64,000 nucleotides of DNA from Xanthomonas sp. 10-10. GTDB taxonomy: Bacteria > Pseudomonadota > Gammaproteobacteria > Xanthomonadales > Xanthomonadaceae. Below are positions 1-7,648 of the stretch, piece by piece. The stretch's first letter is position 1. Every line of letters begins with the position of its first letter. Below the pieces are notes generated by a model that was not told where the DNA came from, did no database searches, and saw only the letters and a program-made list of their open reading frames with translations. The translations under genes and the position numbers were made by a program. The DNA lies in NCBI RefSeq assembly GCF_040182365.1, contig NZ_CP144460.1:1240001-1304000 (forward strand). The letters run 5' to 3'.

Positions 1-167
1 ACGCCAAGGTGCCGCATCAGCAGGCCTTGCAGATGGACGAAGACGCATTGGCGATCATCAATGGCACACCGTTGCGTGCACCGGGCGAAGAAGGCCTGCG
101 GGACATCCGCATCGTCGATGCGATCTATCGCTCCGCACGCGAAGGCAGCAAGCGCATCGTGCTCTGA
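1..167 (+). CDS. Gfo/Idh/MocA family oxidoreductase, C-terminal fragment
   Basis: The reading frame is already open at the left edge of the window and closes with TGA at 165-167, so only about the last 54 residues are visible. The tail contains GLRDIRIVDAIYRSAREGSK, which matches the typical C-terminal end of Gfo/Idh/MocA oxidoreductases (NAD(P)-dependent dehydrogenases acting on sugars or related polyols). No Rossmann motif or catalytic residues are in view, so the substrate cannot be inferred. The family call rests on this tail alone. Confidence 0.6.
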   Translation, partial: AKVPHQQALQMDEDALAIINGTPLRAPGEEGLRDIRIVDAIYRSAREGSKRIVL

Positions 168-329
168 TCGCGCCTGGCTCCGTCATCGACGGAGCAGGCC
201 CGCCCAAGCCAGGCGAGCAGGCGGGGAGGATGGCGGGCGCACCCACCCGCCACGATGAAGCACCCAAAGCCCGTGCAGTTCACTACCGAAAGCGTCGCCA
301 GCAATCCCGCCGCCGGTCCCCGGCTTTTA

Positions 330-353
330 CGATTCCCGATTCCCGATTCCCGG
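330..353 (-). repeat. (GGGAATC)n array after the rlmM stop codon
   Basis: Three consecutive copies of the 7-bp unit read GGGAATC on the minus strand, that is, on the sense strand of rlmM. They begin a few bases after its stop codon. The same unit recurs after oxyR at 14796-14828 and after pth near 61098. The three GGG runs are separated by 4-nt spacers, close to a G-quadruplex pattern. Confidence 0.85.
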
Positions 354-356
354 CTC

Positions 357-1400
357 TCAGTCCCGCATCGCCAGCACGGTGATCTCTTCGCGATCGTGAT
401 ACAGCTGCTTGGCACGTACGGTCAGCGATTTTTCGGCCTGCTGCTCGAACAGGTCCAGGCACAGGCGCGTCTCGTCCCAGCGCTTTTTCATCGGCAGCTT
501 GAGGTTGAAGATGGTGTGGCGGCACCAGCCTTCGCGGATCCAGGTGGCCATGCGCTCGGCCACGCGGCGCGGTTGCTCGACCATGTCGCAGACCATCCAG
601 TCCAGTGCTTGCGCAGGCCTCCAGTGAAAGCCGTCGGCACGTAGATGCTCGACCAGGCCGGTCTCCAGCACATGCTCGCGTAGCGGGCCGTTGTCGACGC
701 TGGTGACATGCAGATGCTGGCGCGTCAGGACCCAGGTCCAGCCGCCGGGAGCGGCGCCCAGATCGGCCGCGCGCATGCCGGGTTTGACCAGGCGCTCGCG
801 CTCCTCGGGCGTGAGCAGGGTGAGCAGTGCTTCGTCGAGTTTGAGCGCCGAGCGCGACGGTGCTTCGGGTAACAGTTTCAGCCGTGGAATGCCCAGCGGC
901 CACGGCGCGCTGTCGTCGGCATCGGCCACCGCCAGCAAGGCGTGGTCGCCATCGAGAAAACACACGTGCAGGCGCGGCAGACGCGGCTGCGGCTTGTCGG
1001 TGAGCAGGCCGGCCTTGCGCAGTGCCGGCCGCAGCGCGTTGCCGAAGCTGCGCGCCAGGCCAGCGAGCGGTTTGCCGGCGTCCGAATCCGGGTGCTCCAC
1101 CCACAGATCGCCAAAGCGCGCCTGCCCTTCCAGCGCGGCCAGGATCGGGGTGATACGGTCTTTGGGATCGATGCCCTTGAGCTCGGCAAGCACCACCAGC
1201 TTCTGCCGCGCAAAGATCAGTTCGCGCCAGTGCAGTTTTGCGGCCAGTTGCGCGGGCTCATCGCAGACGAACAGCACATAGCCATCGTTGCGCTGGGTAC
1301 GTGCATAGCCGGCGATGCCGACGAATGCGGCGCGCGCGCTCAGTTCGGCGGCCAGCTCCGGTTCAAAGCCCTGGCGGCAATAGCAGAGCAGCCCGCTCAT
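357..1400 (-). CDS. rlmM: 23S rRNA 2'-O-methyltransferase RlmM
   Basis: This 347-residue protein matches RlmM (YgdE), the SAM-dependent enzyme that 2'-O-methylates C2498 of 23S rRNA. The N-terminal part (about residues 1-90) has the THUMP-like region typical of the family. The SAM-binding motif is DLGAAPGGWTWV near residue 222. The downstream VCDMVEQP and the FNLKLPMKKRW segment fit the catalytic K-D-K arrangement of this methyltransferase class. The length is normal for the family. The gene stands alone on the minus strand, 21 bp downstream of the deaminase stop, and could be co-transcribed with it. The (GGGAATC)n array immediately follows its stop codon. Confidence 0.93.
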   Translation of the reverse strand: MSGLLCYCRQGFEPELAAELSARAAFVGIAGYARTQRNDGYVLFVCDEPAQLAAKLHWRELIFARQKLVVLAELKGIDPKDRITPILAALEGQARFGDLWVEHPDSDAGKPLAGLARSFGNALRPALRKAGLLTDKPQPRLPRLHVCFLDGDHALLAVADADDSAPWPLGIPRLKLLPEAPSRSALKLDEALLTLLTPEERERLVKPGMRAADLGAAPGGWTWVLTRQHLHVTSVDNGPLREHVLETGLVEHLRADGFHWRPAQALDWMVCDMVEQPRRVAERMATWIREGWCRHTIFNLKLPMKKRWDETRLCLDLFEQQAEKSLTVRAKQLYHDREEITVLAMRD

Positions 1401-1421
1401 CGCGGCGCTCGCGGCGAGCGG

Positions 1422-1982
1422 TCAATAATGGTCACCGCCGCCCTCGCCGTAACTGCGCAGCACCGCACAGGCGTGTTCGCGTTGTACATCGCGGACCACC
1501 TCGATGCCGCGGCGGGTGAGTTCGCCCACCCAGTCGGCAGGCAGCGGGCCTTCGTCGAATTCGGTCAGTGCCATCACGTCTTCGGCGCGCGCGCCAATCA
1601 ACAGGCGGTCGATCCCGGCCCACACCGTGGCGCCATAGCACTGGCAACACGGCTGCGCGGAAGTGGCCAGCGTCACCGGCGACAGCACATCGTTCAAACG
1701 CGGCGTCTGCAGGCGCTGCTGCGCGAGCATGTAGGCCATGTTTTCGGCGTGCGCCAGCGAGGTGGTCTGCGGCACCACGCGATTCACCGCCGCAGCGATG
1801 ATGCGGTGGTCCGGGCCGAACACGACCGCACCGAACGGGCCGCCGCTGCGCTCGCGCACATTCATTCGCGACAGGTCGATTGCCAGCGCCACCTTGTCCT
1901 CGTCGCTGGGATAGGCGCGGCTGTCGTCGACATGCGCGTGGATCCAGTCGGGCAGCGTGAGGTGGACTTGCGCGTAGAGCAT
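1422..1982 (-). CDS. Nucleoside deaminase (cytidine/guanine deaminase fold)
   Basis: The 186-residue protein has both zinc motifs of the cytidine deaminase superfamily: HAEN, with the zinc histidine and catalytic glutamate, and PCCQC with two cysteine ligands. The layout resembles guanine deaminase and tRNA adenosine deaminase-like proteins more than short cytidine deaminases, but the substrate cannot be decided. I start it at the ATG at 1980-1982 because this overlaps the TGA of the upstream lipoprotein gene by one base (TGATG), which suggests translational coupling. A longer frame continues upstream, but it runs antisense-like through the lipoprotein gene and carries no domain. Confidence 0.82.
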   Translation of the reverse strand: MLYAQVHLTLPDWIHAHVDDSRAYPSDEDKVALAIDLSRMNVRERSGGPFGAVVFGPDHRIIAAAVNRVVPQTTSLAHAENMAYMLAQQRLQTPRLNDVLSPVTLATSAQPCCQCYGATVWAGIDRLLIGARAEDVMALTEFDEGPLPADWVGELTRRGIEVVRDVQREHACAVLRSYGEGGGDHY

Positions 1983-2398
1983 CAGTGGACCATTTCGGTA
2001 GAAGGGGGAGCGGGGCGCAGTGTATCGGCCTGGGCGTCCTTTGCGGCACATTGCCCGGCCACGCACTGGCAGGCGCTGATCTCGCGGAAGCCGCACACGC
2101 TCATCATGCCGCTGGCCTGGCACTGCGCCATCACGCCCTTGGGATCGGTGGCGCTGTTGACGTTGACGCAGGCCGGGAATGCGCCGCAGCAGTTGCCGAC
2201 GTTCTTTACCGTGCAATCGGCGTCGGTGCGGCAGGTGGTCGTCACGGTGATCGGTTTGCCTGTTGCCGGGCCGCTTGCCGAGCCGGTCGCCGGAGGCGGC
2301 GTGGACGTCCCGGCCTGTGGTGCGGCCACACAGCCGATCGACACAAGGCAGGCCAGCAGCACCATCGTGCTCAGACACCGGGATAACAGACGGGACAT
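1982..2398 (-). CDS. Cysteine-rich putative lipoprotein
   Basis: This 138-residue protein begins with a short basic segment and a hydrophobic stretch ending in LVSIGC, a good lipobox, so it is probably processed by signal peptidase II. A Pro/Thr/Ser/Ala-rich linker follows. The rest contains about ten cysteines (for example CRTDADC, NCCGAFPAC, CQCVAGQC), suggesting a small disulfide-stabilised periplasmic domain. I recognise no named family. The stop codon overlaps the start of the deaminase gene. Whether the two products cooperate is unknown. The call as a coding gene rests on the lipobox, the regular cysteine pattern and the coupled start of the next gene. Confidence 0.7.
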   Translation of the reverse strand: MSRLLSRCLSTMVLLACLVSIGCVAAPQAGTSTPPPATGSASGPATGKPITVTTTCRTDADCTVKNVGNCCGAFPACVNVNSATDPKGVMAQCQASGMMSVCGFREISACQCVAGQCAAKDAQADTLRPAPPSTEMVH

Positions 2399-2563
2399 GC
2401 GGCCGCTCCGATCAGGACAGGTGAGCGGCCATGGTAAGCCCCGGATGCGCCGAATGTGGCGAGCGCTGGATCAGCCTTGGAAAACCCGGGGATCCCTGTC
2501 CTGCGGGCTAACGCTGGCCAGGGCCTGGCGTGTGATCGAAATACGCCTGCGGCGTCCGTGCAG

Positions 2564-2815
2564 TCAATGCTGTCTGCGCAGCGCCCGGTTGCAGCGTGTG
2601 GCAAGGTCCAGTTGCTGCATGCTTTCGTCGCGGCGATCGCTGGGCAGATCCTCATCTGCCCGCCCCGGAACAAGCGTGCAGAACACCTCGGCCGGAGTCG
2701 TCGCGTTCGAGACTGGCGGCTGCGGCGAGCAGGCCGTCAGGCCGATCGACAGCGAAAACACCGCGCTGCGCAACGTGTTTGCGGGTGAGCGTAAACGTGG
2801 TTGTGGGAGGCACAT
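2564..2815 (-). CDS. Small putative lipoprotein, possibly degraded
   Basis: Starting at the ATG ending at 2815, the 83-residue frame has an N-terminal Arg/Pro segment, then a hydrophobic stretch ending in SIGLTAC, a plausible lipobox, followed by SPQPPVSNATTPAE. Beyond about residue 45 the sequence becomes charged and shows no domain or clear codon preference. It may be a real small lipoprotein or the remains of a longer one. No operon partner is evident: the exporter gene upstream ends 61 bp away. The call is tentative. Confidence 0.35.
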   Translation of the reverse strand: MCLPQPRLRSPANTLRSAVFSLSIGLTACSPQPPVSNATTPAEVFCTLVPGRADEDLPSDRRDESMQQLDLATRCNRALRRQH

Positions 2816-2876
2816 GGCGGCGTTGTTGGCGGACACAGCCTGCAATCTAGGCCGATGGGTGCATCAGCTGTCGGCG

Positions 2877-3806
2877 TCATTTCGCTTCCGCATGCAGTGC
2901 TGCGCACCACAGCACGCCGACCAGCAGGCAGGCGATGGCGGCCAGCTCCAGTGGCGTGGGCAGGCGCATTTCCCAGGCAAAGCCGTACAGCAGCGCAAAG
3001 ATCGTTTCGAACACGATCATCTGCCCGACCAGGGTCAGCGGCAGCACGCGGCTGGCCCGGTTCCACAAGGCATTGCCGATCACCGAGGCCAGGATGCCCA
3101 GCAACAGCGAAATGCCCCAGAAACTTGCCCAGTCGAGCGGCGCATGTGGCCCGCTGCCGATCAGTGCGGCCGGCGCCAGCAACAGCGCCAATGCGCCGGT
3201 GACCACGCCGGTGAGCAGCGACCAGTCGCCGCCTGACAGGTCGGGACGGCGACGCAACCAGCGTGCATTGGCGATCGAATAGGCCGACCACGAGACCAGT
3301 GCACCGACTGCGCACAGCAAGCCGGCAATGCGGGTGAGGCGGTCGTTCGCCTGCTGCCCGGAGTCGTCCTGCACGGTGTCCAGCGCGACCAATGCCACAC
3401 CGATGACGCAGAGCAGGCATGGCGCGGCGAGCCGCCGCAGTTGCACCGCGCCGGCGGCGCGCGTGCCGATGACGGTGACGACCACCGGCAGCAGCCCGAT
3501 GATCAGCGCCGTGGCCGCGCTACCGGCCCACTGCACCGCGCTGCCGAGCAATACGTAATAAATCAGATTGCCCATCAGGCTCAGGCGAACCAGCGCCCAC
3601 CATTCGGCGTGACCCAGACGGGCAGCGGTCTGTCGCGCGCGCGGGGCCAGTACCAGCGCGGCCACCACGCCATACGACAGATAGCGCGCCACTGCCAATT
3701 GCAGCGGGGTGAACGCCGACAACAACTGCGGTGCCAGAAACACCAGCCCCCATAACGCGCCCGCACCGATGCCACAGGCCACGCCCATCGTCAGGCGCTC
3801 ACGCAT
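2877..3806 (-). CDS. DMT-family (EamA) transporter
   Basis: This 309-residue inner-membrane protein has about ten hydrophobic segments in two halves, the organisation of the drug/metabolite transporter superfamily. The first half begins GIGAGALWGLVFLAPQLL, a typical EamA opening. The second half starts near residue 160 with GLLCAVGALVSWSAYSI. It should export small metabolites or toxic compounds, but substrates of this family cannot be read from sequence. The gene is not in an obvious operon. Confidence 0.88.
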   Translation of the reverse strand: MRERLTMGVACGIGAGALWGLVFLAPQLLSAFTPLQLAVARYLSYGVVAALVLAPRARQTAARLGHAEWWALVRLSLMGNLIYYVLLGSAVQWAGSAATALIIGLLPVVVTVIGTRAAGAVQLRRLAAPCLLCVIGVALVALDTVQDDSGQQANDRLTRIAGLLCAVGALVSWSAYSIANARWLRRRPDLSGGDWSLLTGVVTGALALLLAPAALIGSGPHAPLDWASFWGISLLLGILASVIGNALWNRASRVLPLTLVGQMIVFETIFALLYGFAWEMRLPTPLELAAIACLLVGVLWCAALHAEAK

Positions 3807-4123
3807 CGTGCTTCTCCTTTATGCAATGCGCTGCAGCGTGCAGTGCAGCGCTGCGTTGATCAAGCTCGCCGCTCGCACGCATGCCCGCGGCACTCTGTCC
3901 ACAATGAAGCAGTCCACAGCGGTGCGCCCGCAAGCAGCATGCCCGACGCGATCTTTCATTGCCTCTCACGATCGTCCGCTTGCAGGCGTCATGCAGGATG
4001 ATTGGCCCCCGCATGCACGGGTGAGCGTCGTGGGCAACGACACCGCTGCGATCAGCAGCCGGACGGCCGCAAGCCGGTTGTTCGAACAAGGCGGGCGAAC
4101 GATTCCATCTTCCCATCAAACAA
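3807..4123. other. Intergenic region without a supported gene
   Basis: Between the EamA exporter start and the glnS terminator hairpin I find no frame with a recognisable domain. Short open frames on both strands (for example 3799-4119 on minus) have no credible start context or protein features. The exporter promoter should lie in the left part, but no strong -35/-10 pair is evident. Confidence 0.5.
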
Positions 4124-4157
4124 TCGGCGACGCCTGCCGTATCGCAGGCGTCGCCGA
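4124..4157 (-). terminator. Hairpin terminator after glnS
   Basis: A perfect 14-bp inverted repeat (4124-4137 and 4144-4157) has a 6-nt loop. It begins 14 bp after the glnS stop codon in the direction of transcription and is followed on the minus strand by a short T-rich stretch (TTGTTTG). This fits an intrinsic terminator, although the U-tract is weak. Confidence 0.75.
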
Positions 4158-4171
4158 CGTGGTTGCCGCGA

Positions 4172-5911
4172 TTACTTGGCCCAGGTATCGCGCAAGGTCA
4201 CGCTGCGGTTGAACACCGGCGTGGCCGCGCTGTGGTCGCGGCGGTCGGCCACGAAATACCCGGTACGTTCGAACTGGAACGCCTGCTCCGGTGCTGCCTG
4301 CGCCGCCGACGGCTCCACATAGCCGCGCACGCTGCGCTTGGAGTCGGGGTTGAGATAGTCGCGGTAGGTCTTGCCTTCGGATTCGTCGTCGGGCTTTTCT
4401 ACCGAGAAAAGTCGGTCGTACAGGCGGATTTCCGCCTCCACCGCATGCGCCGCACTGACCCAGTGAATGGTGCCCTTGACCTTGCGGTTGGCACCTTCCA
4501 TGCCCGGACGCGATTCCGGATCCAGCCAGCCGCGCAGCTCGACGATCTCGCCGTCCGCGTTCTTGATCACTTCGTCCACGCGCGCGATGCCCGCGCCACG
4601 CAGACGGATTTCGCCGCCCGGCACCAGGCGCTTCCAGCCCTTGGGCGGGACCTCGGCAAAATCCTCGCGCTCGATCCACAGCTCGCGCGAGAACGGCACC
4701 TCACGCGTGCCGAAGCTCTCATCCTTGGGATGATTGGAAAACTGCAGTGTCTCGGCATGGCCGTCGGGTAGGTTGCTCAGCACCAGCTTGAGCGGGTCGA
4801 TCACCGCCATGCGGCGCGCCGCCGCGGCATCCAGATCTTCGCGCAGGCAGCCTTCCAGCACCGAGAAGTCGATCAGCGAGTTCTGCTTGCTGATGCCGAC
4901 CCGGTCCACGAACAGGCGCATCGCCGCCGGTGTATAGCCGCGCCGGCGCAGGCCCTGCAGCGTGTACATGCGCGGGTCGTCCCAGCCATCCACCAGCTGT
5001 TCTTCCACCAGCGCGGTGAGCTTGCGCTTGCTCATCACCGTGTAGTTGATGTTCAGGCGCGAAAATTCGATCTGGCGCGGCTTGGCGGCCTCGCGCGGCA
5101 GGCCCTTGTCCAGCAGCGGCTGCAGCAACTCCGGATGCCCGGCCAGGTCCACCTTGTCCACGCACCAGTCGTACAGCGGGCGGTGGTCTTCGAACTCCAG
5201 CGTGCACAGCGAGTGGGTGATGCCTTCCACTGCATCGCCCAGCGAGTGCGCAAAGTCGTACATCGGGTAGATCGGCCAGGCGTTGCCGGTGTTCTGATGC
5301 TCGACATGCTTGATGCGATACAGCGCCGGGTCGCGCAGGTTGATGTTGCCGCTGGCCATGTCGATCTTGGCGCGCAGCGTGCGTGCGCCATCGGGGAATT
5401 CGCCGGCGCGCATGCGGCCGAACAGGTCCAGGTTTTCCTCGATGCTGCGCTCGCGGTACGGCGAATCGCGGCCGGGCTCGGTCAGCGTGCCGCGGTACTC
5501 GCGCACCTGTTCGGCGGACAGGTCGCAGACGAAGGCATGGCCATCGCGGATCAGCTTCTGCGCAGCCAGGTAATACACCTCGAAGTAATCCGACGCGTGG
5601 CGCAGCTGCGCCCACGCGTAGCCCAGCCAGCGCACGTCATCCTGGATGGCGGCTGCAAATTCGGGGTCTTCCTTGGCCGGGTTGGTGTCGTCCAGGCGCA
5701 GGTTGCACAGGCCGCCGAACTCGGCTGCCAGGCCAAAGTCCAGGCAGATCGCCTTGGCGTGGCCGATGTGCAGGTAGCCATTGGGCTCGGGCGGGAAGCG
5801 GGTGCGGATGACCGTGTGCTTGCCGCTGGCCAGGTCCTCGCGAACGATCTGGCGGATGAAGTCTTTCTTCTCCGCCGGGGCGGTGGCGTCGGTGGCTGGA
5901 ATCTCGGACAT
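4172..5911 (-). CDS. glnS: Glutaminyl-tRNA synthetase
   Basis: GlnS charges tRNA-Gln with glutamine in the cytoplasm. The 579-residue protein has the class I HIGH-type motif in RFPPEPNGYLHIGHAKAI (about residues 45-60) and the KMSKS-type motif as VMSKRK. The C-terminal anticodon-binding beta-barrels follow. Length is about normal, slightly longer than the E. coli enzyme because of a short N-terminal extension (MSEIPATDATAPAEKK). I chose the ATG ending at 5911. A longer frame to 5956 exists, and an alternative ATG lies three codons upstream of the chosen start, but neither has a clear ribosome binding site. The window also carries a tRNA-Gln gene at 58.6 kb. Confidence 0.95.
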   Translation of the reverse strand: MSEIPATDATAPAEKKDFIRQIVREDLASGKHTVIRTRFPPEPNGYLHIGHAKAICLDFGLAAEFGGLCNLRLDDTNPAKEDPEFAAAIQDDVRWLGYAWAQLRHASDYFEVYYLAAQKLIRDGHAFVCDLSAEQVREYRGTLTEPGRDSPYRERSIEENLDLFGRMRAGEFPDGARTLRAKIDMASGNINLRDPALYRIKHVEHQNTGNAWPIYPMYDFAHSLGDAVEGITHSLCTLEFEDHRPLYDWCVDKVDLAGHPELLQPLLDKGLPREAAKPRQIEFSRLNINYTVMSKRKLTALVEEQLVDGWDDPRMYTLQGLRRRGYTPAAMRLFVDRVGISKQNSLIDFSVLEGCLREDLDAAAARRMAVIDPLKLVLSNLPDGHAETLQFSNHPKDESFGTREVPFSRELWIEREDFAEVPPKGWKRLVPGGEIRLRGAGIARVDEVIKNADGEIVELRGWLDPESRPGMEGANRKVKGTIHWVSAAHAVEAEIRLYDRLFSVEKPDDESEGKTYRDYLNPDSKRSVRGYVEPSAAQAAPEQAFQFERTGYFVADRRDHSAATPVFNRSVTLRDTWAK

Positions 5912-6214
5912 GCGGGGCATCGGCAATAAGTAAACCGCAAGTTTAGGCGGTGGCACCGGTTAGGGGTAGGCGGCGTGGGTGTTGCGCGCTCGGCTGATGC
6001 GGTTTACGGCGGCGTGAAGTGCCGGCAAGGCCCCCGCATCCCTGCCATCAGCGCACTTCGCTGGCGCAACGGGCATCCCCAAGGCCGCAAGCTGCGGCGA
6101 GCCGTCAGGCCGCCGCGAGGCTGCCAGAAGGAGTGCGGCTGCGCCCGGTCGGCACTGCTGGCGGTGGCCGGCCCCGACGCGTACGCTGCGCCGACCCTCT
6201 GCAGCGAGCAGCGC

Positions 6215-6862
6215 ATGCCTTTGCCCCGCCTGGTGATCGGCGACAAAACCCTGTCTTCGTGGTCGTTGCGGCCGTGGCTGCTGCTGCGACATTTCCAGGT
6301 GCCGTTCGACGAAGTTCGCCTGCCGCTGGATACGCCCGAGTTCCAGGCGCGCATTGCCGGTTATTCGCCCACCCGCAAGGTGCCGGTGCTGTGGGACGAC
6401 ACCCTGCATGTCTGGGATTCGCTGGCGATTTGCGAATACATCAACGAGCGCTGGCTCGACGGCCGCGGCTGGCCGGCCGATCTGGCGGTGCAGGCCCAGG
6501 CGCGCGCGGCCGCGGCCGAAATGCATTCGGGTTTTGCCGCCTTGCGCATGCAGTTGCCGATGGATCTGGCGCGTCCGCCTGGTCCGGCGCAGTGGGATGC
6601 GGCGGCCGAATGCGACATCACCCGCATCCAGGCCCTGTGGGCCAGCCTGCGCGCCGAGCACGGCCATGCCGGCACTTTCCTGTGCGGCAACTTCGGTATC
6701 GTCGATGCGATGTATGCCCCGGTTGCGCTGCGCTTTGCCAGCTATGGCGTACCGCTGTTCGAGGCTGCCGGCGATTACCTGGCCGCCCTGGATGCGCTGC
6801 CGGCGCTGCGCGAATGGCGCAACGGCGCAGAACGCGAACGCGAACGCGCGGAGCGTGGCTGA
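6215..6862 (+). CDS. Glutathione S-transferase family protein
   Basis: The 215-residue protein begins with a thioredoxin-like GST N-domain: LVIGDKTLSSWSLRPWLLL places a serine-rich active-site segment near residues 13-17, and KVPVLWDD and DSLAICEYI form the glutathione-binding cis-proline and following helix. The C-terminal half is the all-helical GST domain. It probably conjugates or reduces small electrophiles with glutathione in the cytosol, but the substrate is unknown. The ATG at 6215 is chosen because the fold starts there; the frame is open upstream but carries no domain. Its TGA overlaps the ATG of the DUF2007 gene (TGATG). Confidence 0.88.
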   Translation: MPLPRLVIGDKTLSSWSLRPWLLLRHFQVPFDEVRLPLDTPEFQARIAGYSPTRKVPVLWDDTLHVWDSLAICEYINERWLDGRGWPADLAVQAQARAAAAEMHSGFAALRMQLPMDLARPPGPAQWDAAAECDITRIQALWASLRAEHGHAGTFLCGNFGIVDAMYAPVALRFASYGVPLFEAAGDYLAALDALPALREWRNGAERERERAERG

Positions 6863-7092
6863 TGCAGGTTGCCTATCGCGCCAGCCATATCATCGATGCG
6901 CATCTGGCCAAGCACGCGCTGGAAGATGCCGGCATCACTTCTTTCGTGTTCGGCGAATCGCTGCTGGGCGGCGCCGGCGAATTGCCGGCCTTCGGCGTGC
7001 TGCAGGTGTGCGTGGCCGACATCCATCTGAGCCAGGCGCAAGCGGTGCTGGCCGACATCGGCCTGTGCGGCGAGGTCACCCGCGCGCTGTAG
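6862..7092 (+). CDS. DUF2007-type small protein
   Basis: This 76-residue protein (MQVAYRASHIIDAHLAKHAL...) resembles the DUF2007 family: small soluble proteins with a ferredoxin-like fold related to putative prokaryotic signal-transducing domains. No catalytic residues are evident. It is translationally coupled to the GST gene through a TGATG overlap, so the two are probably one transcript. The function is unknown. A palindromic repeat element starts 12 bp after the stop and may serve as the transcript end. Confidence 0.75.
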   Translation: MQVAYRASHIIDAHLAKHALEDAGITSFVFGESLLGGAGELPAFGVLQVCVADIHLSQAQAVLADIGLCGEVTRAL

Positions 7093-7103
7093 CGCAGCGC
7101 CAG

Positions 7104-7174
7104 TCGTAGGAGCGCACCCGGGCGCGACGGGCGTTACCGATAAAGCCTCGTCGCGCCCGGGTGCGCTCCTGCGA
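7104..7174. repeat. GTAGGAGCGC palindromic element, copy 1
   Basis: Two 25-bp arms (7104-7128 and 7150-7174) form a nearly perfect inverted repeat with a 21-nt loop containing TTACCGATAAAGC. Two similar elements occur at 20413-20480 and 31378-31445 with the same arm ends (GTAGGAGCGC / GCGCTCCTAC) and a shared loop core. It lies between convergent genes, so it may also end transcripts. It behaves like a dispersed REP-type sequence. Confidence 0.9.
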
Positions 7175-7183
7175 CATGCACCA

Positions 7184-7648
7184 TCATTCCGGCCGACGCC
7201 ATCCTGGCGGCGCGGCCTCCGGCGCGGCCAGTGCGCGCAGGCGTTTGAACAGCACCGTGGTTTCGGCCACGTTCCACACCCGCAGCGCGACCTCGAAGGT
7301 GTCCAGTGGCTTGGTCAGGAAGTCCTTGGCGCCCAGGCCCAATGCGCGGTGACGCGCGCTGCGGCTGGGGTCGGCGGTGAGCACGATCACCGGCAGGAAA
7401 TGCCCCGGGTCGGACAGCCGCGCCAGCTGTTCCAGCAGCGCATAGCCGTCCAGCTCGGGCATCTTCAGGTCCAGCAGGATCAGGTCGGGCGCGAACGCCG
7501 ACACCAGCCCCATCACCCGTAGCGGGTCGGTGGTGGCGATGACCTGCTGGAAGCCTTCGCGCTGCAGCAGGTCTTCGAGCAGCCGGACATTGGCCGGCTC
7601 GTCGTCGACGATGAGAATGCGCGAGCCCAGGATTTCGTCGCGTGTCAT
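7184..7648 (-). CDS. Single-domain response regulator (REC only)
   Basis: The 154-residue protein is a lone receiver domain. Acidic residues in ILIVDDEP (14-16), the phospho-acceptor Asp60 in LILLDLKMPELDG, the Thr in VLTAD and Lys113 in LTKPLD are all present. No DNA-binding or enzymatic output domain follows: the last 30 residues are a helical tail rich in Arg, Ala and Pro. It probably acts by protein-protein interaction or as a phosphate sink for the kinase upstream. Its ATG overlaps the kinase stop codon by 4 bp (ATGA), and the kinase gene in turn overlaps the LuxR-type gene, giving a three-gene operon. Confidence 0.9.
   Translation of the reverse strand: MTRDEILGSRILIVDDEPANVRLLEDLLQREGFQQVIATTDPLRVMGLVSAFAPDLILLDLKMPELDGYALLEQLARLSDPGHFLPVIVLTADPSRSARHRALGLGAKDFLTKPLDTFEVALRVWNVAETTVLFKRLRALAAPEAAPPGWRRPE

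Noticed and set aside
942..3236. A 764-residue open frame on the plus strand
   Set aside because: It runs antisense to rlmM, the deaminase, the lipoprotein gene and the exporter, has no domain, and reflects the GC-rich codon bias of the genes on the other strand.
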